A stretch of 64,000 nt of DNA. It comes from Burkholderiales bacterium. Its GTDB lineage: Bacteria > Pseudomonadota > Gammaproteobacteria > Burkholderiales > Casimicrobiaceae. The notes under the pieces were generated by a model. The model was not told the DNA's origin, did no database searches, and saw nothing but the letters and a program-made list of their open reading frames with translations. The position numbers and the translations under genes are program-made. Where the stretch lies: assembly GCA_020853025.1 (NCBI GenBank), contig JADYZP010000004.1, positions 62,001 to 126,000 on the forward strand. Direction: 5' to 3'. Shown piece by piece: positions 16,715 to 25,748 of this stretch (its first letter is position 1; every line of letters starts with the position of its first letter).

Positions 16715-17158
16715 CTATCTGACGACGAGCACCGGGATCTTGCTGTGCGTAAGCACCTTGGTGGTCTCGCTGCCGAGCAGCAGGCTGGCCAGCCCGCGAC
16801 GGCCGTGCGAGGCCATGACAATGCCGTCGCACTTGGACTTCTTCGCACTGGCGAGGATCGCCTCCCACGGCGCTGCCGCGACGACGTGGACGGTGTCGCA
16901 GTCCACGCCTGCCGCCTTGACCTTGGCCGCGCTGCGATCCAGGATCTTGGTCGCCTCTTCCTTTGCGCGCTTCGTGTACTCGCGCCGGGACACCATTTCG
17001 ACCGAGACGCCTTCGGCGTAGATCGGCATCGGATAATCCGCCGATGCGTGGAACAGCGTCAGCTTGGCCTTGAGCGGCTTCGCCAGCGCGATTGCGCTTT
17101 TCACGGCCTTGTCGGAGAGCTTGGAGCCGTCCGTCGGTACCAGCAGGTTGGAAAACAT
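16715..17158 (-). CDS. Universal stress protein, UspA type
   Basis: The 147-residue protein is a single UspA domain. It begins [18 protein letters not shown], and the nucleotide-binding pattern near the C-terminus is [19 protein letters not shown], close to the ATP-binding G-2x-G-9x-G(S/T) motif. The start at 17158 is chosen because it has a strong Shine-Dalgarno (GGGGGAAG) and the usual Usp N-terminus. An FNR-like box and a TATGAT hexamer lie upstream at the right spacing, suggesting induction when oxygen is low, as known for some Pseudomonas usp genes under ANR. ProS lies 109 bp downstream. Confidence 0.9.
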   Translation of the reverse strand: MFSNLLVPTDGSKLSDKAVKSAIALAKPLKAKLTLFHASADYPMPIYAEGVSVEMVSRREYTKRAKEEATKILDRSAAKVKAAGVDCDTVHVVAAAPWEAILASAKKSKCDGIVMASHGRRGLASLLLGSETTKVLTHSKIPVLVVR

Positions 17159-17191
17159 CAGCTTCCCCCTTGATTGTGTTGATATCCTCCT

Positions 17192-17197
17192 ATCATA
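17192..17197 (-). promoter_or_regulatory. -10 hexamer of usp
   Basis: TATGAT on the minus strand (5/6) gives a likely start near 17185, about 41 bp from the centre of the FNR-like box at 17219-17232, the standard class II activation geometry. Confidence 0.55.
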
Positions 17198-17218
17198 CGC
17201 ATCCCGTTGGGCGAGCGC

Positions 17219-17232
17219 TTGACCCACGTCAA
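17219..17232 (-). promoter_or_regulatory. FNR/ANR-like box upstream of usp
   Basis: TTGAC-CCAC-GTCAA is a perfect inverted repeat differing from the FNR consensus TTGAT-N4-ATCAA at the inner base of each half. It is centred about 41 bp from the probable usp start. It could also affect the divergent ccoI gene. Confidence 0.6.
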
Positions 17233-17345
17233 CGGGAAACTCGAGCCGCATTGACACAGCGTGCGATTTTACCGCGCGCTTGATCCTGCTGCCTGCGCGC
17301 TCCTACACGCTATGATGCAGCGGTCCGCGCCACAGGATTACCGAA

Positions 17346-19889
17346 ATGTCGGCTTCAAGTGCACTTCCTGCCGCCGGCCCGGCAGTGGCGACGCGTGAGG
17401 CGGCGGCGAACTCCACCTGCTATCACTGCGGCGCGCCGAACCCCGCGCGCGGGCGATGGCGCGAGATCATCGCGGGGACGCCGCGCGAGTTCTGCTGTGC
17501 CGGCTGCGTCGCCGTCGCGCGAACCGTGCATGCCGCCGGGCTCGATTCGCTTTATGCCGGTCGCAGCGCGCCTGCGTTGCGTGCGGATGCCGCCGCTGAC
17601 GACTGGACCCGCTGGGGCGACGCGGCCGAAGCCGGCGGACTCGTCCGCAGCCTTCCCGACGGGTACCGCGAGGCATCGTTGCTGATCGAGGGGATGAACT
17701 GCGGCGCCTGCGTGCCGCTGGTCGAGTCCTGGCTCGCGCGGCAGCCGGGCGTCGCCGGCATTGACGTCAACTACGCCAGTCGACGGGCAACCGTACGCTG
17801 GCATCCCGACCGCACGCGGCTGTCGGCGCTGCTGCGCGCGATCGCCGCGGTCGGCTACGCCGCCTATCCCTACGACCCGGCGCGCCGCGAGGCGCTCGCA
17901 CGACGCGAGCGGCGCGCGCTGCTCACACGGATGGCGATCGCGCTGCTCGCTATGATGCAGGTGATGATGTTCGCGCTGCCGCTGTACCTGTCCGCCGACG
18001 ACGTGGCACCCGAGCATCGCCGGTTGCTCGACTGGGCGAGCCTGGTGTTGACGCTGCCGGTGCTGGTCTTTTCGGCGTCGCCGTTTTTTGCCGGCGCCCG
18101 GCGCGATGTGCGGCATCGGCGCCTGGGCATGGATATTCCGATCGTAATCGGCGTCACTGCCGCGTTCATCGCGAGCGCATCGTCGGTGCTGCGCGGCGAC
18201 GGTCCTGTGTATTTCGACTCGGTGACCATGTTCATCGCGTTGCTGCTGGTCGCGCGCTACGTTGAACTGATCGCCCGGCAGCGAGGTGCCTCGGCGATCG
18301 AGGCTGTTGCGCGCGCGCGCGCCGATACGGCGCTGCTGCTGCCGCGCTGGCCGTCGGTGGCAGACCCGGACACCGTCGCTGCGGCGACGCTCGAGCCGGG
18401 CGACATGGTGCTGATCCGGCCGGGGGCGCTGGTGCCCGCCGATGGCGAGGTCGTCGACGGCCGCTCGCAGGTCGCCGAAGCGATGCTCACCGGCGAAAGT
18501 GTTCCGGTGTCGCGAGGTCCCGGGGATTCGTTGTGGGCGGGTGCGGTGAACGGCGCCGACGCGCTGGTCATGCGGGTGCGTTGCGCGGGCGAAGATACGC
18601 GACTCTCGGCGATCCTTCGCCTGAGCGAGCGTGCGGCGAGCGCGCGTCCGGCGGTTGCCCGCACTGCGGATCGGGTAGCCGCGTACTTTGTCGGCGGACT
18701 GCTGGTGCTCGCGGCCGGCACGGCGGCGTATTGGCTGCAATCGGATCCGGCACGCGCGCTGCCGGTGACCTTCGCGGTGCTCGCGGTTTCGTGTCCCTGC
18801 GCACTGGCGCTGGCGACACCGGCGGCACTCGCTGCGGCGGCGGGTGCGCTTGCGCGCAGCGGAGTCGTCATCGCACGCGCCGATGCGCTGGAGACGCTGG
18901 CCCGCGTCACGCACGTCGTCTTCGACAAGACCGGGACGCTGACCGAGGGCCGCATCCGCCTGACCGGCGTCGCCACTCCCGGTGACGGCACGCGCGCAGA
19001 TGCATTGCGCCTGGCGGCGGCGCTCGCCACGCGTTCGGAGCACCCGCTCGCGCGCGCACTGGCCGACGCGGCGCCAGGCGATGCGCCACACACCGCCGAC
19101 GCATTGCGGCAGACCGCGGGAGAAGGCATCGCCGGATGCATCGGCGACGCCGAACTGCGCCTGGGCCGGCCCGAGTTCGTCGCCGCGCTCGCCGGCCCGA
19201 TGCCCGCAGCGCTGGCCGAATGCGCGCGCCGTTGCGCCGACACGCTGGTGGCCCTGGGAGGCAACCGGGGCTGGCACGCGCTGTTCACGCTGTCCGACAC
19301 GCTGCGCCCGGGTGCGGCGGAGGTGGTCGCGCAGCTCGATGCGATGGGCATCGAGACACTGCTGCTGTCGGGTGACCGGCAGGCGAGCGTGGCTGCCGTC
19401 GCGCGCCGCGTCGGCATCGGCGATGCGCGCGCGCAGTTGCGCCCGGAAGACAAGCGCGACGCGATTGCCAGGCTGCAGCGCGAAGGCGCCGTCGTGGCGA
19501 TGGTCGGCGACGGCATCAACGACGCGCCGGCGCTCGCACAGGCGCAGGTGTCGGTCAGCCTGGGCAGCGCGGCGCCGCTCGCGCAGTGGACCGCCGATGC
19601 GGTGATCCTCTCCGATCGCGTCGAAAGCATAGCGCTGATGTTGCACGATGCGCGCCGCACGTTCCGCATCATCCGGCAGAATCTCGGCTGGGCGCTGATG
19701 TACAACATGGTCGCGGTGCCGGCCGCCGCATTCGGGCTGGTGACCCCGTTGCTGGCCGCTGCCGGCATGTCGTTGTCGTCGCTGGTGGTCGTCGGCAACG
19801 CATTGCGCCTGACGCGTCCGCGGATGCTGCACTGGTCGGGCGCGGCAGTGACCGATATCGACGCGCCGGAGGCGGCGTGGAAGTCCTGA
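17346..19889 (+). CDS. ccoI: Copper-exporting P-type ATPase for cbb3 oxidase assembly
   Basis: CcoI (FixI) is a P1B-type ATPase needed to deliver copper to cbb3 oxidase. The 847 residues show an N-terminal Cys-rich segment (C25-x2-C28, then FCCAGC at 49-54), a heavy-metal domain with GMNCGAC (C119, C122), eight membrane segments, the transport motif SCPC (about 482-485), the phosphorylated Asp in DKTGTLT (about 527), and GDGINDAPAL. This N-terminal pattern is typical of CcoI rather than CopA. It overlaps ccoS by 13 bp. A TATGAT hexamer at 17311-17316 may be its -10. Confidence 0.94.
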   Translation: MSASSALPAAGPAVATREAAANSTCYHCGAPNPARGRWREIIAGTPREFCCAGCVAVARTVHAAGLDSLYAGRSAPALRADAAADDWTRWGDAAEAGGLVRSLPDGYREASLLIEGMNCGACVPLVESWLARQPGVAGIDVNYASRRATVRWHPDRTRLSALLRAIAAVGYAAYPYDPARREALARRERRALLTRMAIALLAMMQVMMFALPLYLSADDVAPEHRRLLDWASLVLTLPVLVFSASPFFAGARRDVRHRRLGMDIPIVIGVTAAFIASASSVLRGDGPVYFDSVTMFIALLLVARYVELIARQRGASAIEAVARARADTALLLPRWPSVADPDTVAAATLEPGDMVLIRPGALVPADGEVVDGRSQVAEAMLTGESVPVSRGPGDSLWAGAVNGADALVMRVRCAGEDTRLSAILRLSERAASARPAVARTADRVAAYFVGGLLVLAAGTAAYWLQSDPARALPVTFAVLAVSCPCALALATPAALAAAAGALARSGVVIARADALETLARVTHVVFDKTGTLTEGRIRLTGVATPGDGTRADALRLAAALATRSEHPLARALADAAPGDAPHTADALRQTAGEGIAGCIGDAELRLGRPEFVAALAGPMPAALAECARRCADTLVALGGNRGWHALFTLSDTLRPGAAEVVAQLDAMGIETLLLSGDRQASVAAVARRVGIGDARAQLRPEDKRDAIARLQREGAVVAMVGDGINDAPALAQAQVSVSLGSAAPLAQWTADAVILSDRVESIALMLHDARRTFRIIRQNLGWALMYNMVAVPAAAFGLVTPLLAAAGMSLSSLVVVGNALRLTRPRMLHWSGAAVTDIDAPEAAWKS

Positions 19890-20089
19890 TGCTGCTCGTT
19901 CCGCTGTCGGTGCTGCTGGTGCTTGGCATCGGTGCGCTCTTCTGGTGGAGCGTGAACAGCGGGCAGTTCGACGATCTGGAAGGGCCGGCGCACCGGATCG
20001 TTGCCGACGACGATCGACCTGATGCAGATCACAATTTACGGTCTTGCGCCTTGATGTCGATCAATTCCTCAAAAGACGAGGAACGGTAG
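19877..20089 (+). CDS. ccoS: cbb3 oxidase maturation protein CcoS
   Basis: CcoS is a small single-span membrane protein required for cofactor insertion into cbb3 oxidase. The 70-residue frame has one hydrophobic segment ([19 protein letters not shown]) followed by the family signature [14 protein letters not shown]. The GTG at 19877, 4 bp after GGAGG, gives [12 protein letters not shown] as in homologues; an ATG at 19889 is an alternative. It overlaps the end of ccoI. The last part of the frame (after about residue 45) is not conserved in the family and contains the FNR box of the downstream operon. Confidence 0.85.
   Translation: MEVLMLLVPLSVLLVLGIGALFWWSVNSGQFDDLEGPAHRIVADDDRPDADHNLRSCALMSINSSKDEER
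20051..20064 (+). promoter_or_regulatory. FNR box of the ccoNOQP operon
   Basis: TTGAT-GTCG-ATCAA is a perfect FNR/ANR palindrome. Its centre (20057.5) is about 41.5 bp from a start near 20099 set by a TAGCAT hexamer at 20087-20092, the class II activation position. It lies within the 3' end of ccoS, 88 bp before ccoN. The cognate regulator is encoded at 25.7-26.5 kb. Confidence 0.85.
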
Positions 20090-20092
20090 CAT
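20087..20092 (+). promoter_or_regulatory. -10 hexamer of ccoNOQP
   Basis: TAGCAT (4/6 to TATAAT) lies 22 bp after the FNR box, as expected when FNR binds over the -35 region. No separate -35 hexamer is present. Confidence 0.55.
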
Positions 20093-20151
20093 TGCGGCGG
20101 CGCAACAAGCCTTGCGCAGGGCAGTCATTCGAACCAAGGGAGCGTACGACG

Positions 20152-21621
20152 ATGGTGACATCGACGGTGGCAACATCAGTTGCGGCAACGGGGACGGCGG
20201 CGACTTTCAACTACAAGATCGTCCGCTGGTTCGCGATCATGTCCGTCGTCTGGGGCGTCGTCGGCATGCTGGTCGGCGTCATCATCGCCGCGCAACTCCT
20301 CTGGCCGGCGCTCAACTTCGACATTGCCTGGCTCACCTACGGCCGGCTGCGGCCGCTGCACACGAACGCGGTGATCTTCGCCTTCGGCGGCAGCGCGCTG
20401 TTCGCGACGTCGTACTACTGCGTCCAGCGCACCTGCCAGGCGCGGCTTTATTCCGACGCGCTCGCCGCGTTCACCTTCTGGGGGTGGAACGCGGTGATCG
20501 TGCTCGCCGTGATCACGCTGCCGCTGGGCATCACGTCCAGCAAGGAATACGCCGAGCTCGAATGGCCGATCGACATCCTGATCACGCTGGTCTGGGTCGC
20601 CTACGCCGTCGTCTTCTTCGGGACCATCGCCCGCCGGACCACGCCGCACATCTACGTCGCCAACTGGTTCTTCGGCGCCTACATCCTGACCATCGCGCTG
20701 CTCCACGTCGTCAACAGCGCGGAGCTGCCGGTCTCCTTCGTCGGCTGGAAATCGTACTCGGCCTACGCGGGCGTGCAGGATGCGATGGTCCAATGGTGGT
20801 ATGGCCACAATGCCGTGGGCTTCTTCCTGACCGCCGGCTTTCTCGGGATGATGTACTACTTCGTTCCCAAGCAGGCGGGGCGCCCGATCTACTCGTACCG
20901 GCTGTCGGTCGTGCACTTCTGGGCGCTGATCTTCACCTACATGTGGGCGGGCCCGCACCACCTGCACTACACGGCGCTGCCCGACTGGACGCAGTCGCTC
21001 GGCATGGTGTTTTCGCTGATCCTGCTCGCGCCTTCGTGGGGCGGCATGATCAACGGCGTGATGACGCTGTCGGGCGCCTGGCACAAGCTGCGCGAGGACC
21101 CGATTCTCAAGTTTCTCATCGTCTCGCTGTCGTTCTACGGCATGAGCACCTTCGAAGGACCGATGATGTCGATCAAAACGGTCAACGCACTGTCGCACTA
21201 CACGGACTGGACGATCGGTCACGTGCATTCGGGCGCGCTGGGCTGGGTCGCGTTCATTACCATCGGCAGCCTGTACTACCTGTTGCCGCGGATGTTCGGC
21301 AAGAGTGAGATGTGGTCGATACCGCTCATTACCGCGCATTTCTGGATCGCGACCATCGGTGTCGTGCTCTACATCGCGGCGATGTGGATCGCCGGCGTCA
21401 TGCAGGGCCTGATGTGGCGGGCGACCAACGCCGACGGCACACTCACTTACGCATTCGTCGAGAGCGTCAAGGCCACGTATCCGTTCTACGCGATCCGCCT
21501 GGTCGGCGGTTTGCTGTTCCTCGGCGGGATGCTGTTGATGACCTACAACATGATCCGCACCATCGCCGGCAGCAAGCCCTACGACGCGCCGATTCCGGCC
21601 GGCATCGTCGCGCACGCCTGA
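20152..21621 (+). CDS. ccoN: cbb3-type cytochrome c oxidase subunit I
   Basis: CcoN holds the low-spin heme b and the heme b3-CuB centre where oxygen is reduced. The 489 residues form about twelve membrane segments. Histidine ligands are visible in [30 protein letters not shown] and [10 protein letters not shown]. Start ATG at 20152 follows AAGGGAG at a suitable distance. The extended upstream frame runs back through the FNR box region and is not coding. The gene starts the ccoNOQP operon, whose products form a high-affinity terminal oxidase for microaerobic respiration. Confidence 0.97.
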   Translation: MVTSTVATSVAATGTAATFNYKIVRWFAIMSVVWGVVGMLVGVIIAAQLLWPALNFDIAWLTYGRLRPLHTNAVIFAFGGSALFATSYYCVQRTCQARLYSDALAAFTFWGWNAVIVLAVITLPLGITSSKEYAELEWPIDILITLVWVAYAVVFFGTIARRTTPHIYVANWFFGAYILTIALLHVVNSAELPVSFVGWKSYSAYAGVQDAMVQWWYGHNAVGFFLTAGFLGMMYYFVPKQAGRPIYSYRLSVVHFWALIFTYMWAGPHHLHYTALPDWTQSLGMVFSLILLAPSWGGMINGVMTLSGAWHKLREDPILKFLIVSLSFYGMSTFEGPMMSIKTVNALSHYTDWTIGHVHSGALGWVAFITIGSLYYLLPRMFGKSEMWSIPLITAHFWIATIGVVLYIAAMWIAGVMQGLMWRATNADGTLTYAFVESVKATYPFYAIRLVGGLLFLGGMLLMTYNMIRTIAGSKPYDAPIPAGIVAHA

Positions 21622-21640
21622 CCAGGAAAGGAACGCTGCG

Positions 21641-22255
21641 ATGAAACTGAGTCAGGAGCACGTCGAGAGCAATCTGCCGTGGCTGATCATCCTCGTGCTG
21701 CTGGTGGTAAGCGTCGGGGGGCTGGTCGAGATCGTGCCGCTGTTTTTCCAGAAGTCGACGACGCAGCCGGTCGCCGGCCTGAAGCCGTACACGGCGCTGA
21801 CGCTGACCGGGCGCGATATCTACGTCCGCGAAGGCTGCTACAACTGCCACTCGCAGATGATCCGGCCGTTTCGCGCCGAAACCGAGCGCTACGGTCCGTA
21901 CTCGGTCGCCGGCGAGTTTGTCTACGACCATCCGTTCCAGTGGGGAAGCAAGCGCACCGGACCCGATCTCGCCCGCGTCGGCGGCCGCTACTCGGACGAC
22001 TGGCATCGCGTGCATCTGAACAATCCGCGCGACGTCGTGCCCGAGTCGAACATGCCCGGCTATCCGTGGCTTGCGAAGACCCCGGCCGACGCTGCGGTGA
22101 TCTCCGCGAAGATGAGGACGCTGCGTGTGCTGGGCGTGCCGTACACCGACGACGAGATCGCCAAGGCGCCGGCGGCGCTGAAGGACAAGACCGAGCAGGA
22201 CGCGTTGATTGCGTACCTGCAGGCAATGGGCATCACGATGAAGAACGCGAGATAG
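21641..22255 (+). CDS. ccoO: cbb3-type oxidase monoheme cytochrome c subunit
   Basis: CcoO is a membrane-anchored monoheme cytochrome c that passes electrons to CcoN. The 204 residues begin with an N-terminal anchor ([20 protein letters not shown], residues ~14-33), then the heme motif CYNCH within [15 protein letters not shown] (about residues 64-73), and the [18 protein letters not shown] region (here [14 protein letters not shown]). The Met ligand is probably in [10 protein letters not shown]. It is 19 bp downstream of ccoN and followed after 2 bp by ccoQ. Confidence 0.96.
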   Translation: MKLSQEHVESNLPWLIILVLLVVSVGGLVEIVPLFFQKSTTQPVAGLKPYTALTLTGRDIYVREGCYNCHSQMIRPFRAETERYGPYSVAGEFVYDHPFQWGSKRTGPDLARVGGRYSDDWHRVHLNNPRDVVPESNMPGYPWLAKTPADAAVISAKMRTLRVLGVPYTDDEIAKAPAALKDKTEQDALIAYLQAMGITMKNAR

Positions 22256-22257
22256 CC

Positions 22258-22449
22258 ATGACAACATCGATCTTCCTGTCGAGCCTGATGACGGTGATCT
22301 CGTTCGTCACCTTCATCGGCATCGTGATCTGGGCCTACAGCCGCAAGCGCAGGCGCGCCTTCGACGAGGCGGCCAACGCTCCGTTCATGCTGCCGGACGA
22401 CGCGGGTACCGAAGCGCAACGGCACAACGGCGGGGGATGCAGGCCATGA
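22258..22449 (+). CDS. ccoQ: cbb3-type oxidase subunit CcoQ
   Basis: CcoQ is a small single-span subunit that stabilises the cbb3 complex. The 63 residues have one membrane segment (SLMTVISFVTFIGIVIWAYS) followed by a basic patch KRRRAFDEAA typical of the family. It starts 2 bp after ccoO and its stop overlaps the ccoP start (ATGA), so all four subunits are translated together. Confidence 0.92.
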   Translation: MTTSIFLSSLMTVISFVTFIGIVIWAYSRKRRRAFDEAANAPFMLPDDAGTEAQRHNGGGCRP

Positions 22450-23411
22450 GTGATTTTGTCTCCAGCTTCTGGAATCTCTACGTCATCGTGCTGGTCGTGG
22501 CGTCGATTGCCGGTTGCGCCTGGCTGCTGCTGGCCACCGGCAGGATCAAGGTGGCGTCGAAGGACACCCCGAAGGACGCCGCCGGCAAATCCGCGGTCGG
22601 CGTGACAGGCCACGTTTGGGATGACGACCTTCAGGAATACAACAACCCGCTGCCCAAATGGTGGTCGAACCTGTTCTGGATCACGATCGTCTTTGCCGTC
22701 GTCTACCTGATCCTGTATCCGGGTCTGGGCACCTTCCGGGGCGTTCTCGACTGGACGTCTTCCGGCGCCTATGCGAAGGAGCGCAGCACCTTCGACGAGC
22801 GCTTGGCGCCGCTGTACGCGAAGTACGCGAAGATGGACGTCGAACAGATCGCCGGCGATGCCGCCGCGCGACAGACCGGCGAGCGCATGTTTCTTAACTA
22901 CTGCTCGCCGTGTCACGGCTCCGACGCCGGCGGCAGCCGGGGATTCCCCAACCTGCGTGACCACGACTGGCTCTACGGTGGCGCGCCGGAGAAGATCATC
23001 GAGACCGTCACCGGCGGCCGCATGGGGGTGATGCCCGCGTTCGGGCCGGTGCTGGGCGACGATGGAGTACGCAACGCCGCCGCGTATGTCCGTTCGCTGT
23101 CGGGCCTCCCGCACGACAACCTGCGCGCGCAGCTCGGCCGCGCGGTGTTCGCGCAGAACTGCGCCGCCTGCCATGGTGCGGACGGCAAGGGCAACCAGGC
23201 GCTGGGTGCCCCCAACCTCACCGACGACATCTGGATGTTCGGCAGTTCGGAGCAGACGATCGCCCACGGCATCACCGATGGCCACAACGCGGACTATGCC
23301 GGCGGCCCGACGCCGATGCCGGCGTTCAAGGACACGCTCTCCCCCGCGCAAATCCGCGTGATCGCCGCCTACGTCTGGAGCCTGTCCAACGCGCCGGCAC
23401 ACGCGAAGTGA
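22446..23411 (+). CDS. ccoP: cbb3-type oxidase diheme cytochrome c subunit
   Basis: CcoP is the diheme electron-entry subunit. The 321 residues contain an N-terminal membrane segment (FWNLYVIVLVVASIAGCAWL), the conserved HVWDDDLQEYNNPLPKWW region, a second segment (about 60-80), and two heme c sites, CSPCH and CAACH, each in a cytochrome c domain with Met ligands near GVMPAFG and PTPMPAF. ATG at 22446 is preferred over 22437 because it overlaps the ccoQ stop. ccoG follows after 40 bp. Confidence 0.96.
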   Translation: MSDFVSSFWNLYVIVLVVASIAGCAWLLLATGRIKVASKDTPKDAAGKSAVGVTGHVWDDDLQEYNNPLPKWWSNLFWITIVFAVVYLILYPGLGTFRGVLDWTSSGAYAKERSTFDERLAPLYAKYAKMDVEQIAGDAAARQTGERMFLNYCSPCHGSDAGGSRGFPNLRDHDWLYGGAPEKIIETVTGGRMGVMPAFGPVLGDDGVRNAAAYVRSLSGLPHDNLRAQLGRAVFAQNCAACHGADGKGNQALGAPNLTDDIWMFGSSEQTIAHGITDGHNADYAGGPTPMPAFKDTLSPAQIRVIAAYVWSLSNAPAHAK

Positions 23412-23451
23412 TGCGGTATTCACGCCACCGGCGCGGCCGCGAAGCGCGTCA

Positions 23452-24888
23452 ATGACGCCGGTGGATACGCGCACGATTCCGATCGCGCCGGCGCCGCCCG
23501 ACGGCGACGACGTCGGCCTCTACGAGATCCGGAAGAAGATCTATCCGCGCGCCGTCACCGGACGCTTCCGGAACTGGCGTGTCGCACTGGTCATCGCCAC
23601 GCAGGTCGTCTACTACGGCCTGCCGTGGCTCGAGTGGAACGACCGACAGGCGGTGCTCTTCGACCTCGCGCTGCGCAAGTTCTACATCTTCGGCATCGTG
23701 TTCTGGCCGCAGGACGTCATCTACCTGGCGGTCCTGCTGATCTTGAGCGCTTTCGCGTTGTTCCTGTTCACCGCGGTCGCCGGCCGCGTATGGTGCGGAT
23801 TCGCCTGCCCGCAGACCGTGTACACCGAGATCTTCCTGTGGATCGAGCGCAGGATCGAAGGCGATCGCCTGGCGCAGATGAAGCTCGACGCTGCACCGAA
23901 TTCTCTGCGCAAGATCGCCGCGAAGACCACGAAGCACGCTGCGTGGATAGCGCTCTCGCTGTGGACCGGCTACACCTTCGTCGGCTATTTCACGCCGATC
24001 CGCGATCTCGGCATCCGCATTGTCGGTGCCGACCTGGGTGGCTGGGAGACCTTCTGGGTGTTCTTCTACGCCTTCGCAACCTACGGCAACGCCGGATGGA
24101 TGCGCGAGCAGGTCTGCAAGTACATGTGTCCCTACGCGCGTTTCCAGTCGGTGATGTTCGACCAGGACACGCTGATCATCGCCTACGACGTTGCGCGCGG
24201 CGAGCCGCGCGGCGCGCGCGGCCGGAAGGTCGACCACAAGGTCCGTGGCCTCGGCGATTGCATCGACTGCAGCATCTGCGTGCAGGTCTGTCCGACCGGG
24301 ATCGACATTCGCCACGGACTGCAATACGACTGCATCGGCTGCGCGGCCTGCGTCGATGGCTGCGACCAGGTGATGGACAAGATGGGCTATCCGCGCGGGC
24401 TCATCCGCTACGCGTCGTCGCGTTCGATGGCCGAAGGCAGTTCGCACCGCGAGATCTGGCGGCGCGTGCTGCGGCCGCGCACGCTCGTCTACTCCGCGAT
24501 CCTGCTGGCGATCGCGGTGGCCGCAGGCGTGTCGCTGGCGCTGAAAAGCCCGCTGAAGGTCGACGTAGCGCGCGACCGCGGCGCACTGGCGCGCGAGGCC
24601 GCGCCCGGCGTCATCGAAAACGTGTACCGGTTGCAGATCATGAACACTGCGGAGGCGCCGCGGCGGTTCCGGATCTCCGCCGTTGGCCTGCCGGGGATCG
24701 AGGTGGCCGGCATCGAGCAGCCTGTCGAAGTCGGCGCGGCGTCGGCGCGGCTGGTCCCGTTGCGCTTGCAGGTCGGCGCCGAGGCGGCAGCTCCCGGCAC
24801 GCACCGGATCGAGTTGCAGATCGAGGCGGTCGACGATTCCCGCGTCGCGCGCCACGAGAGTACGACCTTCATCCTGCCCAGGCCGTGA
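23452..24888 (+). CDS. ccoG: Cytochrome c oxidase accessory protein CcoG
   Basis: CcoG (RdxA/FixG) is a membrane ferredoxin-like protein that reduces copper for delivery to the cbb3 CuB site. The 478 residues have about five membrane segments with the motif WCGFACPQT (about 117-125) and the VCKYMCPYARFQ motif, then two [4Fe-4S] ferredoxin clusters (CIDCSICVQVCPTG and CIGCAACVDGCD, about 275-310), another membrane segment, and a C-terminal immunoglobulin-like periplasmic domain (about 365-478). It starts 40 bp after ccoP and is followed by ccoH, giving the usual ccoGHIS set split around ccoNOQP here. Confidence 0.95.
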   Translation: MTPVDTRTIPIAPAPPDGDDVGLYEIRKKIYPRAVTGRFRNWRVALVIATQVVYYGLPWLEWNDRQAVLFDLALRKFYIFGIVFWPQDVIYLAVLLILSAFALFLFTAVAGRVWCGFACPQTVYTEIFLWIERRIEGDRLAQMKLDAAPNSLRKIAAKTTKHAAWIALSLWTGYTFVGYFTPIRDLGIRIVGADLGGWETFWVFFYAFATYGNAGWMREQVCKYMCPYARFQSVMFDQDTLIIAYDVARGEPRGARGRKVDHKVRGLGDCIDCSICVQVCPTGIDIRHGLQYDCIGCAACVDGCDQVMDKMGYPRGLIRYASSRSMAEGSSHREIWRRVLRPRTLVYSAILLAIAVAAGVSLALKSPLKVDVARDRGALAREAAPGVIENVYRLQIMNTAEAPRRFRISAVGLPGIEVAGIEQPVEVGAASARLVPLRLQVGAEAAAPGTHRIELQIEAVDDSRVARHESTTFILPRP

Positions 24889-24907
24889 TAACGTGAGCTT
24901 CGCTTCC

Positions 24908-25438
24908 ATGCCTGCCGACGACGTCCCTGCCATGCACGACTCCATGCCGCGCGAAATCCCGTGGCATCGCCAGCGGTGGCCGTGGCTGCTGATGCTGGGG
25001 CCCGGCATCGTGGTCGTCGCGGGCATCATCACGCTGTGGCTTGCCGTGGCGAGCGACGACGGACTGGTCGCCGACGACTATTACAAGCGCGGGCTGGCCA
25101 TCAACCGCACGCTGGCGCGCGCGGACCGGGCGGCCGAGCTGGGCATGGCCGCCACGGTCGACGTCGACTCGGCCGGCCGTGCGCGGGTCGCGCTGCGCGC
25201 CCGCGATCGCGCAGCACTCCCGGTCGCGATCAGGCTCGCAGTGCTGCACCCGACGCGCGCGGGCGCCGATCATCGCGCCGTGCTCGTGCGCGGACCGGAC
25301 GGCGATTATGTCGGCTCGATCGCGCCTTTGACGTCCGGTCGCTGGCTGGTCGCGGTCGAGACCGACGACTGGCGCCTGCCGATCGTGGAGGTCGACGGTC
25401 TGGTTCGGGCGGTGCGCGTCACCTCCGGCGCTCGGTGA
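24908..25438 (+). CDS. ccoH: cbb3 assembly protein CcoH (FixH)
   Basis: CcoH is a membrane protein needed for stable assembly of cbb3 oxidase. The ~176-residue product has one membrane segment (WPWLLMLGPGIVVVAGIITL) immediately followed by the family signature LVADDYYKRGLAIN and a periplasmic beta-rich domain. Start choice is uncertain: ATG at 24908 is preferred, a GTG at 24893 would add five residues. It lies 19 bp after ccoG and is followed by a small membrane gene. Confidence 0.92.
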   Translation: MPADDVPAMHDSMPREIPWHRQRWPWLLMLGPGIVVVAGIITLWLAVASDDGLVADDYYKRGLAINRTLARADRAAELGMAATVDVDSAGRARVALRARDRAALPVAIRLAVLHPTRAGADHRAVLVRGPDGDYVGSIAPLTSGRWLVAVETDDWRLPIVEVDGLVRAVRVTSGAR

Positions 25439-25457
25439 CGGGCGGGGAGGCGTCGCG

Positions 25458-25748
25458 ATGACGACCCGCCGATGGCTGACCACGCAACGACTGATGTGGA
25501 TCGTCTGGCCGGCGTTCCTGACGGCCGCGGTCGCCGAGCTCGTCTTTTTTTCTATTTTCGACCCTTTCGATCTGCATTTCTTCGGCGCGCCGCTCGACAT
25601 GTCGCGCGAATCGATCTACGCGATGGGGTTCTTCGGCTTTTGGGCCCTGGGCTGCGCGTCTTCGGCGCTGACGCTGTTTCTCGAACGTACGCCGGAAGCG
25701 GATATGGGTGCGGATGCCGGTCGCGGCAGCGGCGCCCCGCCGCGCTAA
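25458..25748 (+). CDS. Small two-span membrane protein of the cco locus
   Basis: This 96-residue protein has two membrane segments (LMWIVWPAFLTAAVAELVFF and about residues 54-73) joined by a short loop with FDPFDLHFFGAPLDMSRESIYAMGF. It sits between ccoH and fnr, 19 bp after ccoH, and its stop overlaps the convergent fnr stop by 4 bp. Proteins of this kind occur in betaproteobacterial cco loci; the function is unknown but a role in oxidase assembly is a reasonable guess. Confidence 0.75.
   Translation: MTTRRWLTTQRLMWIVWPAFLTAAVAELVFFSIFDPFDLHFFGAPLDMSRESIYAMGFFGFWALGCASSALTLFLERTPEADMGADAGRGSGAPPR

Noticed and set aside
17355..19832. Long open frame antisense to ccoI
   Set aside because: Composition is that of a shadow frame (Arg/His/Gln-rich), while the opposite strand encodes a full copper ATPase.
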